A stretch of 64,000 nt of DNA. Source: Salinisphaera hydrothermalis (lineage in GTDB: Bacteria > Pseudomonadota > Gammaproteobacteria > Nevskiales > Salinisphaeraceae). The notes below the pieces were generated by a model that worked only from the letters and a program-made list of their open reading frames with translations, did not search any database and was not told where the DNA came from. Both the position numbers and the translations under genes were made by a program. Position 1 is the first letter of the stretch. Each line of letters begins with the position of its first letter. The stretch lies in assembly GCF_040361195.1 (NCBI RefSeq), contig NZ_APNE01000015.1; one strand, written 5' to 3'. Below, one piece after another: positions 8,958-17,629 of this stretch.

Positions 8958-10406
8958 TCAGCCCAGCTGGACCGCGGTCTGCAGAATCTGACTCTGCGCC
9001 TTGATGGTCTGCGCGTTGGCCTGGTAGTTACGCTGCGACACGATCATGTCGACGAGCTGCTTCGACAGATCGACATTGGACGCTTCCAGCGTGCCGCCGC
9101 GCAGATCGCCGAACTGGCCGGTGCCGGCCGTACCCAGCGACGGCTGGCCGGAATCGGCGGTCTCGGTCCAGGCGTTGCCGGATACTGGCTGCAGGCCGTT
9201 TTCGTTCCGGAAACCGGCCAATGCGATCTGGGCCAGGTTCACCGACTGCCCGTTGTCGTAGCTGCCGGTCACCATGCCGTTGTTCTGAATGGTGATCCCG
9301 GTCAGCGCGCCGGAGGCATAACCGTCCTGCGACGGGTTGCCGGCCGAAAACGACTGCGCGGTCTGGGTCGAGCCGGCGAAATCGAAGTTGAAATCGATCG
9401 GCGACGAACCGTTCTGCGGGTCGAGCGCGTAGGCCACCTGCGAATTGCCGAGGCTACCGGGCTTGGTGCCGCTCACCGGCGTGGCGCTGGCCAGGTTACC
9501 GGACGGGTCGAAGCTCAGCTGGGTGGCCGGCAGGCTCTGGGTGTACGTCACCGTGCCGCCGGAGTAGCTGCCGGCGCTCCCAGTGGCGCCGGTCACCTTG
9601 GCGGTGTAGCCGTTGAATTGATACGTGCCGTTGCCGTCCTGCGACGGCGTATTACCGGCCGCATTGGTAAAGCTGGACAGATTCATCGCGAAACCACCGT
9701 TCGGCGGTGTCTGTCCGACCGACGTCGCCAGATTGGCTTCGGAGCCCAGCGGCATTTGACCGTTGACCTGCCACTGGTTGGAGCCGGTCTTGGTGAAATA
9801 CATGTTGACGCTGTGGGCGTTGCCGAGCGAGTCGTAGACCGTATTCGGGGTCGACCAGTCGTAGGTGTTGGCATCATTCGCATTGAACGACGCGCCCGAC
9901 TTGATCGAGGAGCCGGCATCCAGCGCCGCGGCCAGCGAGGCCTGCGTCGTGGCACGGGCGTTGAGCCCCTGCGAAGGCAGCTGGATCACCTGCGGCGTAC
10001 CGCCAGCGTTTACCGAGGCCGACGCGTTGGGGTTATTGAAGTTGGACACGTTGTAACCGGTCAGCAACGCACCACTGCTGTTGGCGAGATTGCCGTCCTT
10101 GGTCTGCTGGAACTGGCCGTCCCGCGAGTATTCGGTGGTGCCGTTATGGGCCAACCGGAAGAAGCCGCCGCCGTCGATCGCGACATCGAGATTGCGATCG
10201 GTGGTGTTCAGCGAGCCGGCCGAGAAATCCTGGGCCGTACCCGCGACCGCCACGCCGAGGCCGGTACGCGCGCCGGCGTAGATATCGGCGAACTGCGTGC
10301 TCGACGACTTATAGCCGGTCGTCTGCGAGTTGGCGATGTTGTTGCCGATGTTGTTGAGATCGGCCGATGCGGCCTGAAGACCGCTGACACCCTGCGTAAA
10401 CCCCAT
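8958..10406 (-). CDS. flgE: Flagellar hook protein FlgE
   Basis: FlgE polymerises into the flexible hook. The 482-residue protein starts MGFTQGVSGLQAASADLNNI with the hook/rod signature NIANSQTTGYKSSSTQFADI. It has a long Gly/Ser/Asn-rich middle (about 150-390) typical of the variable D1/D2 region. It ends with NVDLSKQLVDMIVSQRNYQA and an ILQTAVQLG tail. It follows flgD by about 105 bases, and its size is within the family range. Confidence 0.96.
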   Translation of the reverse strand: MGFTQGVSGLQAASADLNNIGNNIANSQTTGYKSSSTQFADIYAGARTGLGVAVAGTAQDFSAGSLNTTDRNLDVAIDGGGFFRLAHNGTTEYSRDGQFQQTKDGNLANSSGALLTGYNVSNFNNPNASASVNAGGTPQVIQLPSQGLNARATTQASLAAALDAGSSIKSGASFNANDANTYDWSTPNTVYDSLGNAHSVNMYFTKTGSNQWQVNGQMPLGSEANLATSVGQTPPNGGFAMNLSSFTNAAGNTPSQDGNGTYQFNGYTAKVTGATGSAGSYSGGTVTYTQSLPATQLSFDPSGNLASATPVSGTKPGSLGNSQVAYALDPQNGSSPIDFNFDFAGSTQTAQSFSAGNPSQDGYASGALTGITIQNNGMVTGSYDNGQSVNLAQIALAGFRNENGLQPVSGNAWTETADSGQPSLGTAGTGQFGDLRGGTLEASNVDLSKQLVDMIVSQRNYQANAQTIKAQSQILQTAVQLG

Positions 10407-10511
10407 TGCTCCACCCCTCGTGGTGTGATTTGGACGGCGTTAGTATCGAGCGCGTCCGTGATTTTCGATGGCGCGAACAACGATCGTTTCGGACCGCTAT
10501 TCGCACCGAAT

Positions 10512-11234
10512 TCATAGAATCTGGTAAACGTTGTTCAGATCGACCAGACCGCCCGGCCCCAGGTCGAGCTTCGGCCCGGACCCGCTGGAAACCACACCGT
10601 CGACATAACCGGTATCCAGGCCCTGCGCCTTGATGTCGTCACCCTTGCTGTCCTGCGCCGAGATGTTGATGGTGTACTTGCCGGGATCGACCTGGGCGCC
10701 GCTGGCATCCTTGCCGTCCCACTGGAACGACTGCACGCCCGCTGCCTGGTCGGTGTATTCCGATTTGTGCACCACGTTGCCGGCGTTGTCGGTGATGGTG
10801 ATGCTCATCTTCTTGGCATCGGCCGGCAGATCGACGCCGAAGGCCGTGGCCGTGCCATCGCTGCCGACCTTTACTTCGTTGCCGGGCACCAGCACCTTGT
10901 GACCGATCAACGAACTCGCCTGCAGCTGCTGCGAGGTATCGATCTGACCGGTGATCTTGCCCAGCGTGTCGTTGAGATTATTGATGCCGGTAACGGTATT
11001 GATCTGCGCGATCTGCGACGTCACCTGCGAGTTATCGGTCGGATTGAGCGGGTCCTGGTTCTTCATCTGCGCAACCAGCAGCGTCAGGAAGCGATTGCTC
11101 AGATCCTGGGTATTGCTGGTCGCTGCCGTCGTACCGCTCGTGCTGGCAGAGCTGGACGCCGAGCTCGCGTTCGCCGCGGCAGCGGCCTTGGAGCTCGCGT
11201 TTGCGTACAAAGAGGTCAGGGGACTTGTCGCCAT
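10512..11234 (-). CDS. flgD: Flagellar hook cap protein FlgD
   Basis: FlgD is the scaffold that caps the growing hook. The 240-residue product has an Ala/Ser-rich start, then the conserved block FLTLLVAQMKNQDPLNPTDN (about residues 48-67) ending in the family's DPLNP pattern. A C-terminal FlgD Ig/Tudor-like region contains FQWDGKDASGAQVDPGKYTI. It lies between flgC and flgE. The C-terminus finishes LVDLNNVYQIL, typical of the family. Confidence 0.95.
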   Translation of the reverse strand: MATSPLTSLYANASSKAAAAANASSASSSASTSGTTAATSNTQDLSNRFLTLLVAQMKNQDPLNPTDNSQVTSQIAQINTVTGINNLNDTLGKITGQIDTSQQLQASSLIGHKVLVPGNEVKVGSDGTATAFGVDLPADAKKMSITITDNAGNVVHKSEYTDQAAGVQSFQWDGKDASGAQVDPGKYTINISAQDSKGDDIKAQGLDTGYVDGVVSSGSGPKLDLGPGGLVDLNNVYQIL

Positions 11235-11246
11235 GATCTAAACCTT

Positions 11247-11651
11247 TTATTCGCCCAGCTTGAGCGTCTGCAGCGCCAGATTCTTGCCCGTGTTGAGCAC
11301 GTTGACGTTGGCTTCGTAGGAGCGGGCCGCCGAAATCATGTTGACCATTTCGTCGGTTGGATTGACGTTGGGCATCTTCACGTAGCCCTGGTCGTCGGCC
11401 AGCGGGCTATCCGGACGATATTCCTGGCGAAACGGCGCCGGATTCTCGGTCACACCGGACACCGCGACGCCGCCGATCTCCGAGCCCGGAGCCGCGGCGA
11501 CCTGAAACTGGACTTCCTTGCCGCGATAGGGCTGGCCGTTCGGCCCGGCCACGCTGTCGGCGTTGGCCATGTTGCTGGCCGCGACGTTCATGCGCTCGGA
11601 CTGCGCGGTCAGCGCCGAACCGGCGATCCCGAAGATACTGCTCACTGTCAT
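11247..11651 (-). CDS. flgC: Flagellar proximal rod protein FlgC
   Basis: FlgC is a small proximal rod subunit. The 134-residue protein opens MTVSSIFGIAGSALTAQSER and has VAASNMANADSVAGPNGQPY near residues 23-42. The C-terminal rod motif is NVNPTDEMVNMISAARSYEA. The length is typical. It lies between flgB and flgD, 31 bases from flgB and 12 bases from flgD. Confidence 0.96.
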   Translation of the reverse strand: MTVSSIFGIAGSALTAQSERMNVAASNMANADSVAGPNGQPYRGKEVQFQVAAAPGSEIGGVAVSGVTENPAPFRQEYRPDSPLADDQGYVKMPNVNPTDEMVNMISAARSYEANVNVLNTGKNLALQTLKLGE

Positions 11652-11682
11652 GTTGTCCCCCGTTGCGTCGTGCCGGCCGCGA

Positions 11683-12111
11683 TCAGCTGGCCGGCTCCAT
11701 CGCCGATTTCAGCCCCTTGATCTGGCTGCCGAGAATCTGCAGGTCGGCGCGGTAGTGCACCGAGTTGTCCATGAACTGGACGCGCTCGTTGTTCATGTCG
11801 ACCGTATTGCCGTCCAGACTCGGCTGGGTCGGATTCCGATACTCCAGATCCACACCGCCCATGCCGGACGCGGACGGCCCTTGCCCGGGGATATGCCCAG
11901 GCTCGGTCGTCGCCAGTGCCAGCCCGCCTTCGGTGGCGGGCTGCTGCCCGTCGACCGCGGCATGCAGCGCTGAGGCGAAATCGAAGTCCCGCGCCTTGTA
12001 ACCCGGCGTATCGCTGTTGGCGATATTCGAGGCGAGCACCTTCTGGCGCTCCGCGCGCAGGTTGAGCGCCTGACTATAGAAATTCAGCGACTGGCTCAGT
12101 CGGTCCATCAT
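11683..12111 (-). CDS. flgB: Flagellar proximal rod protein FlgB
   Basis: FlgB is the rod subunit nearest the MS-ring and the first gene of the flgBCDEFGHIJ operon. The 142-residue product starts MMDRLSQSLNFYSQALNLRA and has ASNIANSDTPGYKARDFDFA near residues 31-50. The C-terminus carries NERVQFMDNSVHYRADLQIL. GAGGGG lies six bases before the ATG at 12111, which is why this start is preferred over an in-frame codon 18 bases upstream. flgA is divergent. Confidence 0.94.
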   Translation of the reverse strand: MMDRLSQSLNFYSQALNLRAERQKVLASNIANSDTPGYKARDFDFASALHAAVDGQQPATEGGLALATTEPGHIPGQGPSASGMGGVDLEYRNPTQPSLDGNTVDMNNERVQFMDNSVHYRADLQILGSQIKGLKSAMEPAS

Positions 12112-12141
12112 CGCGTGCCCCTCATGCATTCGACGCCGGCC

Positions 12142-12168
12142 ACTTTAATCGTCGCCGCCGCGTGTCAA
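12142..12168 (-). promoter_or_regulatory. Putative promoter of the flgB operon
   Basis: On the minus strand a perfect -35 TTGACA (12163-12168) is followed after 15 bases by TAAAGT (12142-12147). This would start transcription a short distance upstream of flgB, in the flgB-flgA divergent gap. The spacing is short and the -10 weak, as expected if an activator such as FlhDC is needed; the FlhDC dependence is inference. Confidence 0.35.
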
Positions 12169-12243
12169 TCGCGCGAAAAGCCCCCCGCTTTGTGCGCTAA
12201 TCCGGCAATGGACGCCCACGGCATCGGCCCTAGACTTCCTGCC

Positions 12244-12945
12244 ATGTCGATTCATCGAACCATCGCGCGCGCGTGCGCAAGCTCGGCGCTCGCCGGCCTG
12301 ATTTTGGGAATTTCACTGGCCGCCCAGGCCGGCGACGATGCCCTGTCGGCCCGCGTTACCGGTTTTCTGCGCTCGGAAAATGCCGGCATCGGCGACCACA
12401 TCAGCGTCACGGTGAACACGCCGACCGCGCGCATGCCGGCCTGTCAGGACCCGCAGCCCTTCCTGCCAGGACAGGCGGCACGCACCACGGGCCGGATCAC
12501 GGTCGGCGTACGCTGTCCCGGCGATTCACCGGAAACCCGTTACGTGCAGGCCGATGTCCGCGTTTACGGGCGTTACTATGTCGCCAGCCACGAGATCAAC
12601 TCCGGCGACACCCTCACCGCGGGCGATCTGGAGTCGCGCGAAGGCGACATCACCCGTGATCTGAACCGCCTGCCCGATAGCGAAAGCGCCATCGTCGGGC
12701 AGCAAGCCCGTCGGCGCATCGCCGAGTCGCAAACCATCGTGTCGAATATGCTCGAAGCGCCCGACGTGATCTCGCGCGGCGATAGCGTCAAGGTCGTGTC
12801 GAAGGGGCCCGGCTTTTCGATCACCACGCACGGCAAGGCGCTGGACAACGCCACCGCCGGGGCTAATGTGCGCGTGCGCACATCCAATGGTACGGTCGTT
12901 TCGGGCAAGCCGGACGGCCCGGGCGTGGTCGTCGTATCACCCTGA
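12244..12945 (+). CDS. flgA: Flagellar P-ring assembly chaperone FlgA
   Basis: FlgA is a periplasmic chaperone that helps FlgI assemble into the P-ring. The 233-residue product has an N-terminal signal peptide (basic MSIHRTIARA, a hydrophobic core, then a cut near AAQAGDD). The C-terminal SAF-like domain contains ESQTIVSNMLEAPDVISRGD and ends SNGTVVSGKPDGPGVVVVSP, matching the end of the family. The frame is open 43 codons upstream, but only this ATG puts the signal peptide at the N-terminus. No strong Shine-Dalgarno site is visible. It is divergent from flgB and upstream of flgMN. Confidence 0.9.
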   Translation: MSIHRTIARACASSALAGLILGISLAAQAGDDALSARVTGFLRSENAGIGDHISVTVNTPTARMPACQDPQPFLPGQAARTTGRITVGVRCPGDSPETRYVQADVRVYGRYYVASHEINSGDTLTAGDLESREGDITRDLNRLPDSESAIVGQQARRRIAESQTIVSNMLEAPDVISRGDSVKVVSKGPGFSITTHGKALDNATAGANVRVRTSNGTVVSGKPDGPGVVVVSP

Positions 12946-12969
12946 AGCATCGCCCCATGACTAACGGAT

Positions 12970-12996
12970 TAAAGTCTCGTTCCACACCGCCGTTAT
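12970..12996 (+). promoter_or_regulatory. Sigma-28 (FliA) promoter of flgMN
   Basis: TAAA (12970-12973), a 15-base spacer and GCCGTTAT (12989-12996) match TAAA-N15-GCCGATAA at 10 of 12 positions. It lies in the flgA-flgM gap, 46 bases before the flgM start. An independent sigma-28 promoter for flgM is established in enteric bacteria, where it provides feedback on FliA. Confidence 0.8.
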
Positions 12997-13042
12997 CATC
13001 AACAGTCACACGCCGACTGGCCTTGCGGCCGAGGAAAATCCC

Positions 13043-13339
13043 GTGCCCATAGATCCGACGAATAACCGCATCAATCGCGTCAGCACCGGTCCGAGCACCG
13101 AGGCGCCCCAGAATACCCGCCGCACGGACACCGCGCGGCCCGAGTCATCGGCTTCGAACGCGGGCTCGACCCGCCTGAGCCGGCTCGATACGAGCGATTC
13201 CAGCCACGATATCGATGCCGCGCGCGTGGCCGAAATCCGCCAGGGCATCGCCGACGGCACACTGACCTTCGACACCGGACGCATCGCCGACGGCATCATT
13301 GCCAGCGCGCGCGAGTTGACCGGCAACGGCCAAGGCTAA
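13043..13339 (+). CDS. flgM: Anti-sigma-28 factor FlgM
   Basis: FlgM binds and inhibits FliA until the hook is complete, and is then exported. The 98-residue product starts with GTG, eight bases after GAGGAAAA. It has the family opening MPIDPTNNRI, a disordered Ser/Thr/Asn-rich middle, and a C-terminal helical sigma-binding half with DAARVAEIRQGIADGTLTFD and IADGIIASARELTG. It is preceded by its own FliA-type promoter and followed by flgN ten bases later. Confidence 0.93.
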   Translation: MPIDPTNNRINRVSTGPSTEAPQNTRRTDTARPESSASNAGSTRLSRLDTSDSSHDIDAARVAEIRQGIADGTLTFDTGRIADGIIASARELTGNGQG

Positions 13340-13349
13340 CGGGCGCACC

Positions 13350-13820
13350 ATGAATCCGGCCGCCGATTATGCCGACCTGCTCGCCCGCCAGGATGCGGCC
13401 GTACAGGCGTTCGTGGATGTGCTCGAACGAGAACGGGACGCGCTGGCCGCGCGCCCCGTGGCCCATGCAGCGCTCAACGCCGCAACCGAGGCCAAGACCC
13501 GCCAGGCCGAGAGTCTGGAGGCGCTCGAGCGCGAACGACAACGTCTGGCCGAGGCGGCGCGCGCCGGCGCCGGTACCGGCCTCAGCGATGCCGAACTCGC
13601 CCAGGCGCTCGGCTGCAGCGAGCGCTGGGCCGAGCTGTGCACCCGGGTGGCGCATGCGCGCAATCAGAACGCGATCAATGGCATGGCGATCCAGACGCGG
13701 CTGGAACACACCGAGGAACGCCTGAACTTCCTGCGCCGTCATACCTCCAGCGCGCTTTATGCGCCCGATGGTCGACGCAGCCCGTCGGCCGGGGCCGGGC
13801 GACTGCGCGGCGGCGCCTGA
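13350..13820 (+). CDS. flgN: Flagellar export chaperone FlgN
   Basis: FlgN is the cytoplasmic chaperone for the hook-associated proteins FlgK and FlgL. The 156-residue product is mostly alpha-helical and charged. It shows LLARQDAAVQAFVDVLERER near the N-terminus and a helix near residues 97-120 (HARNQNAINGMAIQTRLEHT) matching the conserved NxxNG-type region of FlgN. It directly follows flgM. Sequence conservation in this family is low, so the call also rests on position and size. Confidence 0.88.
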   Translation: MNPAADYADLLARQDAAVQAFVDVLERERDALAARPVAHAALNAATEAKTRQAESLEALERERQRLAEAARAGAGTGLSDAELAQALGCSERWAELCTRVAHARNQNAINGMAIQTRLEHTEERLNFLRRHTSSALYAPDGRRSPSAGAGRLRGGA

Positions 13821-13839
13821 GCGCCGCCCGACCGGGCGA

Positions 13840-14253
13840 CTACTCGAAGTTTACGACCAGTTGGACTCGCCCCGCGCGCATGGCGGGCGCCACGCGGCCG
13901 CTGCCCGGCACTTTCAGCATCAGATGAAACGGCGTCACCACCGGTAGTCCGGCAAAGGCTTTCGAGCCGCCGCGCGGATTCGAGGCGTCGACACAACGCC
14001 CGGCGGCACAAAGCCTTGCCACCATACGGGGATCGCCCACGCGGTCGTAGCCATAACGCCACTGCACCCGGCCGATACCATGGCCGGTGACGGGGGTGGT
14101 CGGCCGCGGGGCGAGCCGCGGCGAGACATAGACACGCCCGCGCTGACCAATCGCCGGCAGCGCCGCTTCCGCGATCCAGGACCCTGCTGCGCTCGCCGTG
14201 CCAGCGCATGCCGCCAGCGCCAGGCTCACGGCAAACGCGACCCGGCGTTTCAT
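13840..14253 (-). CDS. flhE: Flagellar protein FlhE, periplasmic
   Basis: The 137-residue secreted protein has a signal peptide (MKRRVAFAVSLALAACAGTA, then cleavage near ASAAG). It matches enterobacterial FlhE in order and spacing: GRVQWRYGYD, a RLCAAGRCVDAS block with two Cys, AFAGL, and a C-terminal VPGSGRVAPAMRAGRVQLVV stretch. FlhE is a periplasmic protein of the flhBAE operon linked to control of proton leak through the export gate. Its start overlaps the flhA stop by four bases, exactly the flhBAE arrangement. FlhE is uncommon outside enteric-type systems. Confidence 0.88.
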   Translation of the reverse strand: MKRRVAFAVSLALAACAGTASAAGSWIAEAALPAIGQRGRVYVSPRLAPRPTTPVTGHGIGRVQWRYGYDRVGDPRMVARLCAAGRCVDASNPRGGSKAFAGLPVVTPFHLMLKVPGSGRVAPAMRAGRVQLVVNFE

Positions 14254-16337
14254 TGCTGCTGACCGATCACCCGCGATACACGCAGCTGGCGATCGTCGGG
14301 AATTTCGCTCTGCGACAACACCACCAGCGCGTCGATACTGCGTCGCAGGAAGCGGGCCAGCAACGGGCGCAGATCATGTCGGACCACCAGCACCGGCGGC
14401 AGACCGCGATCGGCCTGGGCGCGCGCCGCGGCCTCGGCCTGATCGATCAGCGTTTGGGCCAACCCGGGCTCCATGCCGCCGCCGTTGGATAGCGCCTGCG
14501 TGAGCATCTGTTCAAGCCGGCCATCCAGGCCGATCACGTCGATCTGCTTGTCCGCCCCGAACCAGGATTCCACGATGGCCGCGCCGAGCGCCACGCGCAC
14601 CGCGGCGGTCAGCTCTTCGCTGTCGGTGGTATGCGCGCCGTGTACGGCCAGCGTATCCAGAATCCGGCGCATATCCCGGATCGAGACCTGCTCGGACAGC
14701 AGATTGCCGAGAATCGCGGTCAGTGTGGCCAGCGTAATCGGCTTGGGCACGACCTCGTCGACGAGATCCGGATAATCCTTTTTCACGCGCTCCAGCAACT
14801 GCCCGACCTCGGTCCGGCCGAGCATCGCGGCGGCATGCGTGGTCAACAGATGATTGATGTGGGTGGCGATCACGGTCGCCGCATCGACCACGGTAAAACC
14901 CTGGGCTTCGGCGTTGTCGCGCTTGTTGGCCTCGATCCAGGTGGCGGGCAGACCGAACGCCGGATCCTGCCCGGCCCGGCCTTCCAGTTCGCCGACCGCG
15001 CCGCCGGGATCGATGGCCAGGAACTGCCCGACGAATGCCTCGCCGCGCCCGATCTCGACGCCGTTGAGCGTCACTCGATAATCGTGCGGCGAAAACTCCA
15101 GATTGTCGCGGATGTGTACGACTGGCGGCAGGAAGCCGACCTCGCCCGCGAATTTCTTGCGTACGCCCTTGATCCGGCGCAGCAACTCGCCGTCCTGCGC
15201 GGCATCCACCAGACTGATCAGCCGATAGCCGACCTCGAGGCCGAGCGGGTCGACCAGTTGAACGTCGTCCCAGCTGGCTTCTTCGGCTTCGGCGCTGACC
15301 GCGGCCGCCGGCACGGCTTCGGCTGTTTCCGCCTCGCGCGCCCGGCCTTCGCGCACCAGCCACCATCCCAGACCGGCAAGCAGGCCGGTGAACAGCAAAA
15401 ACACGGTGTTCGGCATACCCGGCACCAGGCCCAGCAGCCCCAACACGCCGGCAGCCAGAAACATGACCTTGGGATTGTCGAACAACTGCCCGATGAGCTG
15501 CTGACCGACATCCTGCTCGCTGGCCACGCGGGACACGGTCACGCCCGCCGCGGTCGAGATCACCAGCGCCGGCACCTGGGCCACCAGGCCATCGCCAATG
15601 GTCAGGATGGTATAGGTCTTGGCCGCGCCCGAGACGCTCATGCCGTGTTGGGCGATACCAACGATCAGCCCACCGATCAGGTTGATGCCCATGATCAGGA
15701 TGCCGGCGATGGCGTCACCGCGCACGAACTTGCTGGCGCCGTCCATGGAGCCGTAGAAGTCGGCCTCCATCGCGGTTTCCTCGCGCCGGGCCTTGGCCGT
15801 TTTTTCGTCGATCAGCCCGGCATTGAGATCGGCGTCGATCGCCATCTGCTTACCCGGCAGCGCGTCCAGTGTGAAGCGCGCGCCGACCTCGGCGATACGT
15901 CCGGCGCCCTTGGTGATCACCATGAAGTTGATCACGATCAGGATCAGGAACACGATCAGGCCGACCGCGAGATTGCCGCCAACCAGAAACTCGCCGAACG
16001 ACTCGATCACCTGGCCGGCCGCTCCCGCGCCCTCGTGGCCGTTCATCAACACGACACGGGTCGAAGCGACGTTGAGCGAAAGCCGCAGCAGCGTGGCGAA
16101 CAGCAGCACCGCCGGGAACGCCGCGAAATCGAGCGGCTTGGTGGTGAACATCGACACCAGCAACACCATCACCGACAGCGCGATATTGAACGTGAACAGG
16201 ATGTCCAGCACGAACGGCGGCAACGGCAGGATCATCATCGCCATGATCATGATGATCAGCAGCGGGCCGGCCAGCATCTTGTAATGGCCGGGCTGATCCA
16301 GACCGGTACGGCCGAGCCAGGCGGTAAGCGTGTTCAT
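14250..16337 (-). CDS. flhA: Flagellar export apparatus protein FlhA
   Basis: FlhA is the large export-gate protein, with an N-terminal membrane domain and a cytoplasmic ring that docks chaperone-substrate complexes. The 695-residue product has about eight N-terminal membrane segments. The FHIPEP signature region contains LFATLLRLSLNVASTRVVLM and VVITKGAGRIAEVGARFTLD-like blocks near residues 90-170. A C-terminal domain starts after about residue 340. It overlaps flhB upstream and flhE downstream by four bases each (ATGA), so all three are translationally coupled. Confidence 0.97.
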   Translation of the reverse strand: MNTLTAWLGRTGLDQPGHYKMLAGPLLIIMIMAMMILPLPPFVLDILFTFNIALSVMVLLVSMFTTKPLDFAAFPAVLLFATLLRLSLNVASTRVVLMNGHEGAGAAGQVIESFGEFLVGGNLAVGLIVFLILIVINFMVITKGAGRIAEVGARFTLDALPGKQMAIDADLNAGLIDEKTAKARREETAMEADFYGSMDGASKFVRGDAIAGILIMGINLIGGLIVGIAQHGMSVSGAAKTYTILTIGDGLVAQVPALVISTAAGVTVSRVASEQDVGQQLIGQLFDNPKVMFLAAGVLGLLGLVPGMPNTVFLLFTGLLAGLGWWLVREGRAREAETAEAVPAAAVSAEAEEASWDDVQLVDPLGLEVGYRLISLVDAAQDGELLRRIKGVRKKFAGEVGFLPPVVHIRDNLEFSPHDYRVTLNGVEIGRGEAFVGQFLAIDPGGAVGELEGRAGQDPAFGLPATWIEANKRDNAEAQGFTVVDAATVIATHINHLLTTHAAAMLGRTEVGQLLERVKKDYPDLVDEVVPKPITLATLTAILGNLLSEQVSIRDMRRILDTLAVHGAHTTDSEELTAAVRVALGAAIVESWFGADKQIDVIGLDGRLEQMLTQALSNGGGMEPGLAQTLIDQAEAAARAQADRGLPPVLVVRHDLRPLLARFLRRSIDALVVLSQSEIPDDRQLRVSRVIGQQQ

Positions 16338-17485
16338 GATGTCGCGTCCTGTGCCGCGGGGACCGCCAGCTCGGGCGGTATTTCAATGTCGCGCGGCGTA
16401 TCGGGCGCCGGGCCGCCATCACGGCGCGCCCGGTCGAGTTGATAGACCCAGGCGAGAACCTCGGCCACGGCGGTGTACAGCGCCGCCGGTATTTCGGCAT
16501 CCAGATCCGCGTGCCGATACAGCGCGCGCGCCAGGGGCGGCGCGGCCAGCCGCGGAATACGATGCTCGACGGCCAGTTCGCGAATACGCGCCGCGACCTC
16601 GTCGGCCCCCTTGGCCACTACGCGTGGGGCGCCCATGCGTTCGCCGTCGTAGGCCAGTGCCACCGCATAGTGGCTGGGGTTGGTCACAACCACGTCGGCA
16701 TCGGGTACGGCGGCCATCATGCGGCTGCGCGCCATGCGCTGTTGTTGTTCACGAATCCGCGCCTTGATCTGCGGATCGCCCTCGTTTTCCTTGTGTTCGT
16801 CCTTGATGTCCTTGAGGCTCATGCGCAGCTTTTTATGATGGCTCCAGATCTGGAACGGCACGTCGATGGCGACCACCACCACGAACGCCAGCACCATCAG
16901 CGCGCAGCAGAAGATCACCAAACGCAGGGCATGCACGATGGCCGTGGCCGGATCCTGGCCCGCGAGGCCGATCATCTCGCCCAGATGGGCATAAATGAAC
17001 CCGGCGGCCACCGAGCCGATCAGCACCGATTTCGCCACCGCCTTGCCCAGTTCGGCCGCGGCATTCGCGGAGAACACCCGCCCCAACCCCTTGATGGGAT
17101 TGAGCCGGTTGAAGTCGACTTTCAGCGACTTGGACGAAATCACCAGGCCGCCCAGCAAGTTGGGTGCAACCAGGGCCATGATCACGAGCAAGCCCAGCAA
17201 CGGCGCGATGCCGCGGGCGATGGTGAACAGCTGACCCACGATGTGCGACATCATCCGCGACGGATCGTCGGCCACCCCGGGGCCAAACCCGAAGCCGGTC
17301 CGACCCACGGTCAGCACCGCGTCGACGAACCAGCCCGACGTCATCCACAGGCCGGCGATGGCGGTCACAAGCATCAGGAACGTGGTCAATTCGCGCGAAC
17401 GCGCAACCTGGCCCTCTTCGCGCGCCTTTTCCAGGCGCTGCGGAGTCGGGTCTTCTGTTTTTTCCTCGTCGCTGTCCTCGGCCAT
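16334..17485 (-). CDS. flhB: Flagellar export apparatus protein FlhB
   Basis: FlhB is the export switch protein that changes substrate specificity after hook completion. The 383-residue product begins MAEDSDEEKTEDPTPQRLEK, the family opening. It has four membrane segments between about 35 and 215. The autocleavage motif is NPSH at residues 269-272, a variant of NPTH with cleavage expected between Asn and Pro. The C-terminal domain has RVVAKGADEVAARIRELAVE. It is the first gene of flhBAE; a separate homologue of its C-terminal domain (fhlB) lies at 27.8 kb. Confidence 0.97.
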   Translation of the reverse strand: MAEDSDEEKTEDPTPQRLEKAREEGQVARSRELTTFLMLVTAIAGLWMTSGWFVDAVLTVGRTGFGFGPGVADDPSRMMSHIVGQLFTIARGIAPLLGLLVIMALVAPNLLGGLVISSKSLKVDFNRLNPIKGLGRVFSANAAAELGKAVAKSVLIGSVAAGFIYAHLGEMIGLAGQDPATAIVHALRLVIFCCALMVLAFVVVVAIDVPFQIWSHHKKLRMSLKDIKDEHKENEGDPQIKARIREQQQRMARSRMMAAVPDADVVVTNPSHYAVALAYDGERMGAPRVVAKGADEVAARIRELAVEHRIPRLAAPPLARALYRHADLDAEIPAALYTAVAEVLAWVYQLDRARRDGGPAPDTPRDIEIPPELAVPAAQDATS

Positions 17486-17598
17486 CGCACACGCCCACCC
17501 TGCCCGCAGGGATTATGCGGAGCCGGCGTCGTCTGGCAGGCAGTGAATTGCGCGCGCTAATGCCCGCTTATCGGCCGATGCAACGGGCGTGCGATCTA

Positions 17599-17619
17599 CG
17601 CGGACGTCGATCGTCCGCG
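17599..17619. terminator. Hairpin after cheZ
   Basis: CGCGGACG (17599-17606) and CGTCCGCG (17612-17619) form a perfect eight-pair stem with a five-base loop, eleven bases downstream of the cheZ stop on the minus strand. No T-run follows. It may separate the che transcript from flhBAE, but read-through is possible. Confidence 0.45.
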
Positions 17620-17629
17620 CTGAGTCTGC

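Noticed and set aside
14631..16442. 603-codon plus-strand frame antisense to flhA
   Set aside because: The translation is His/Gln/Arg-rich without motifs, the mirror image of flhA codon bias.
17568..17575. Perfect GCCGATAA (minus strand) upstream of flhB
   Set aside because: The region 15 bases upstream reads TCGC, matching the FliA -35 at only one position, so it is not called a sigma-28 promoter.
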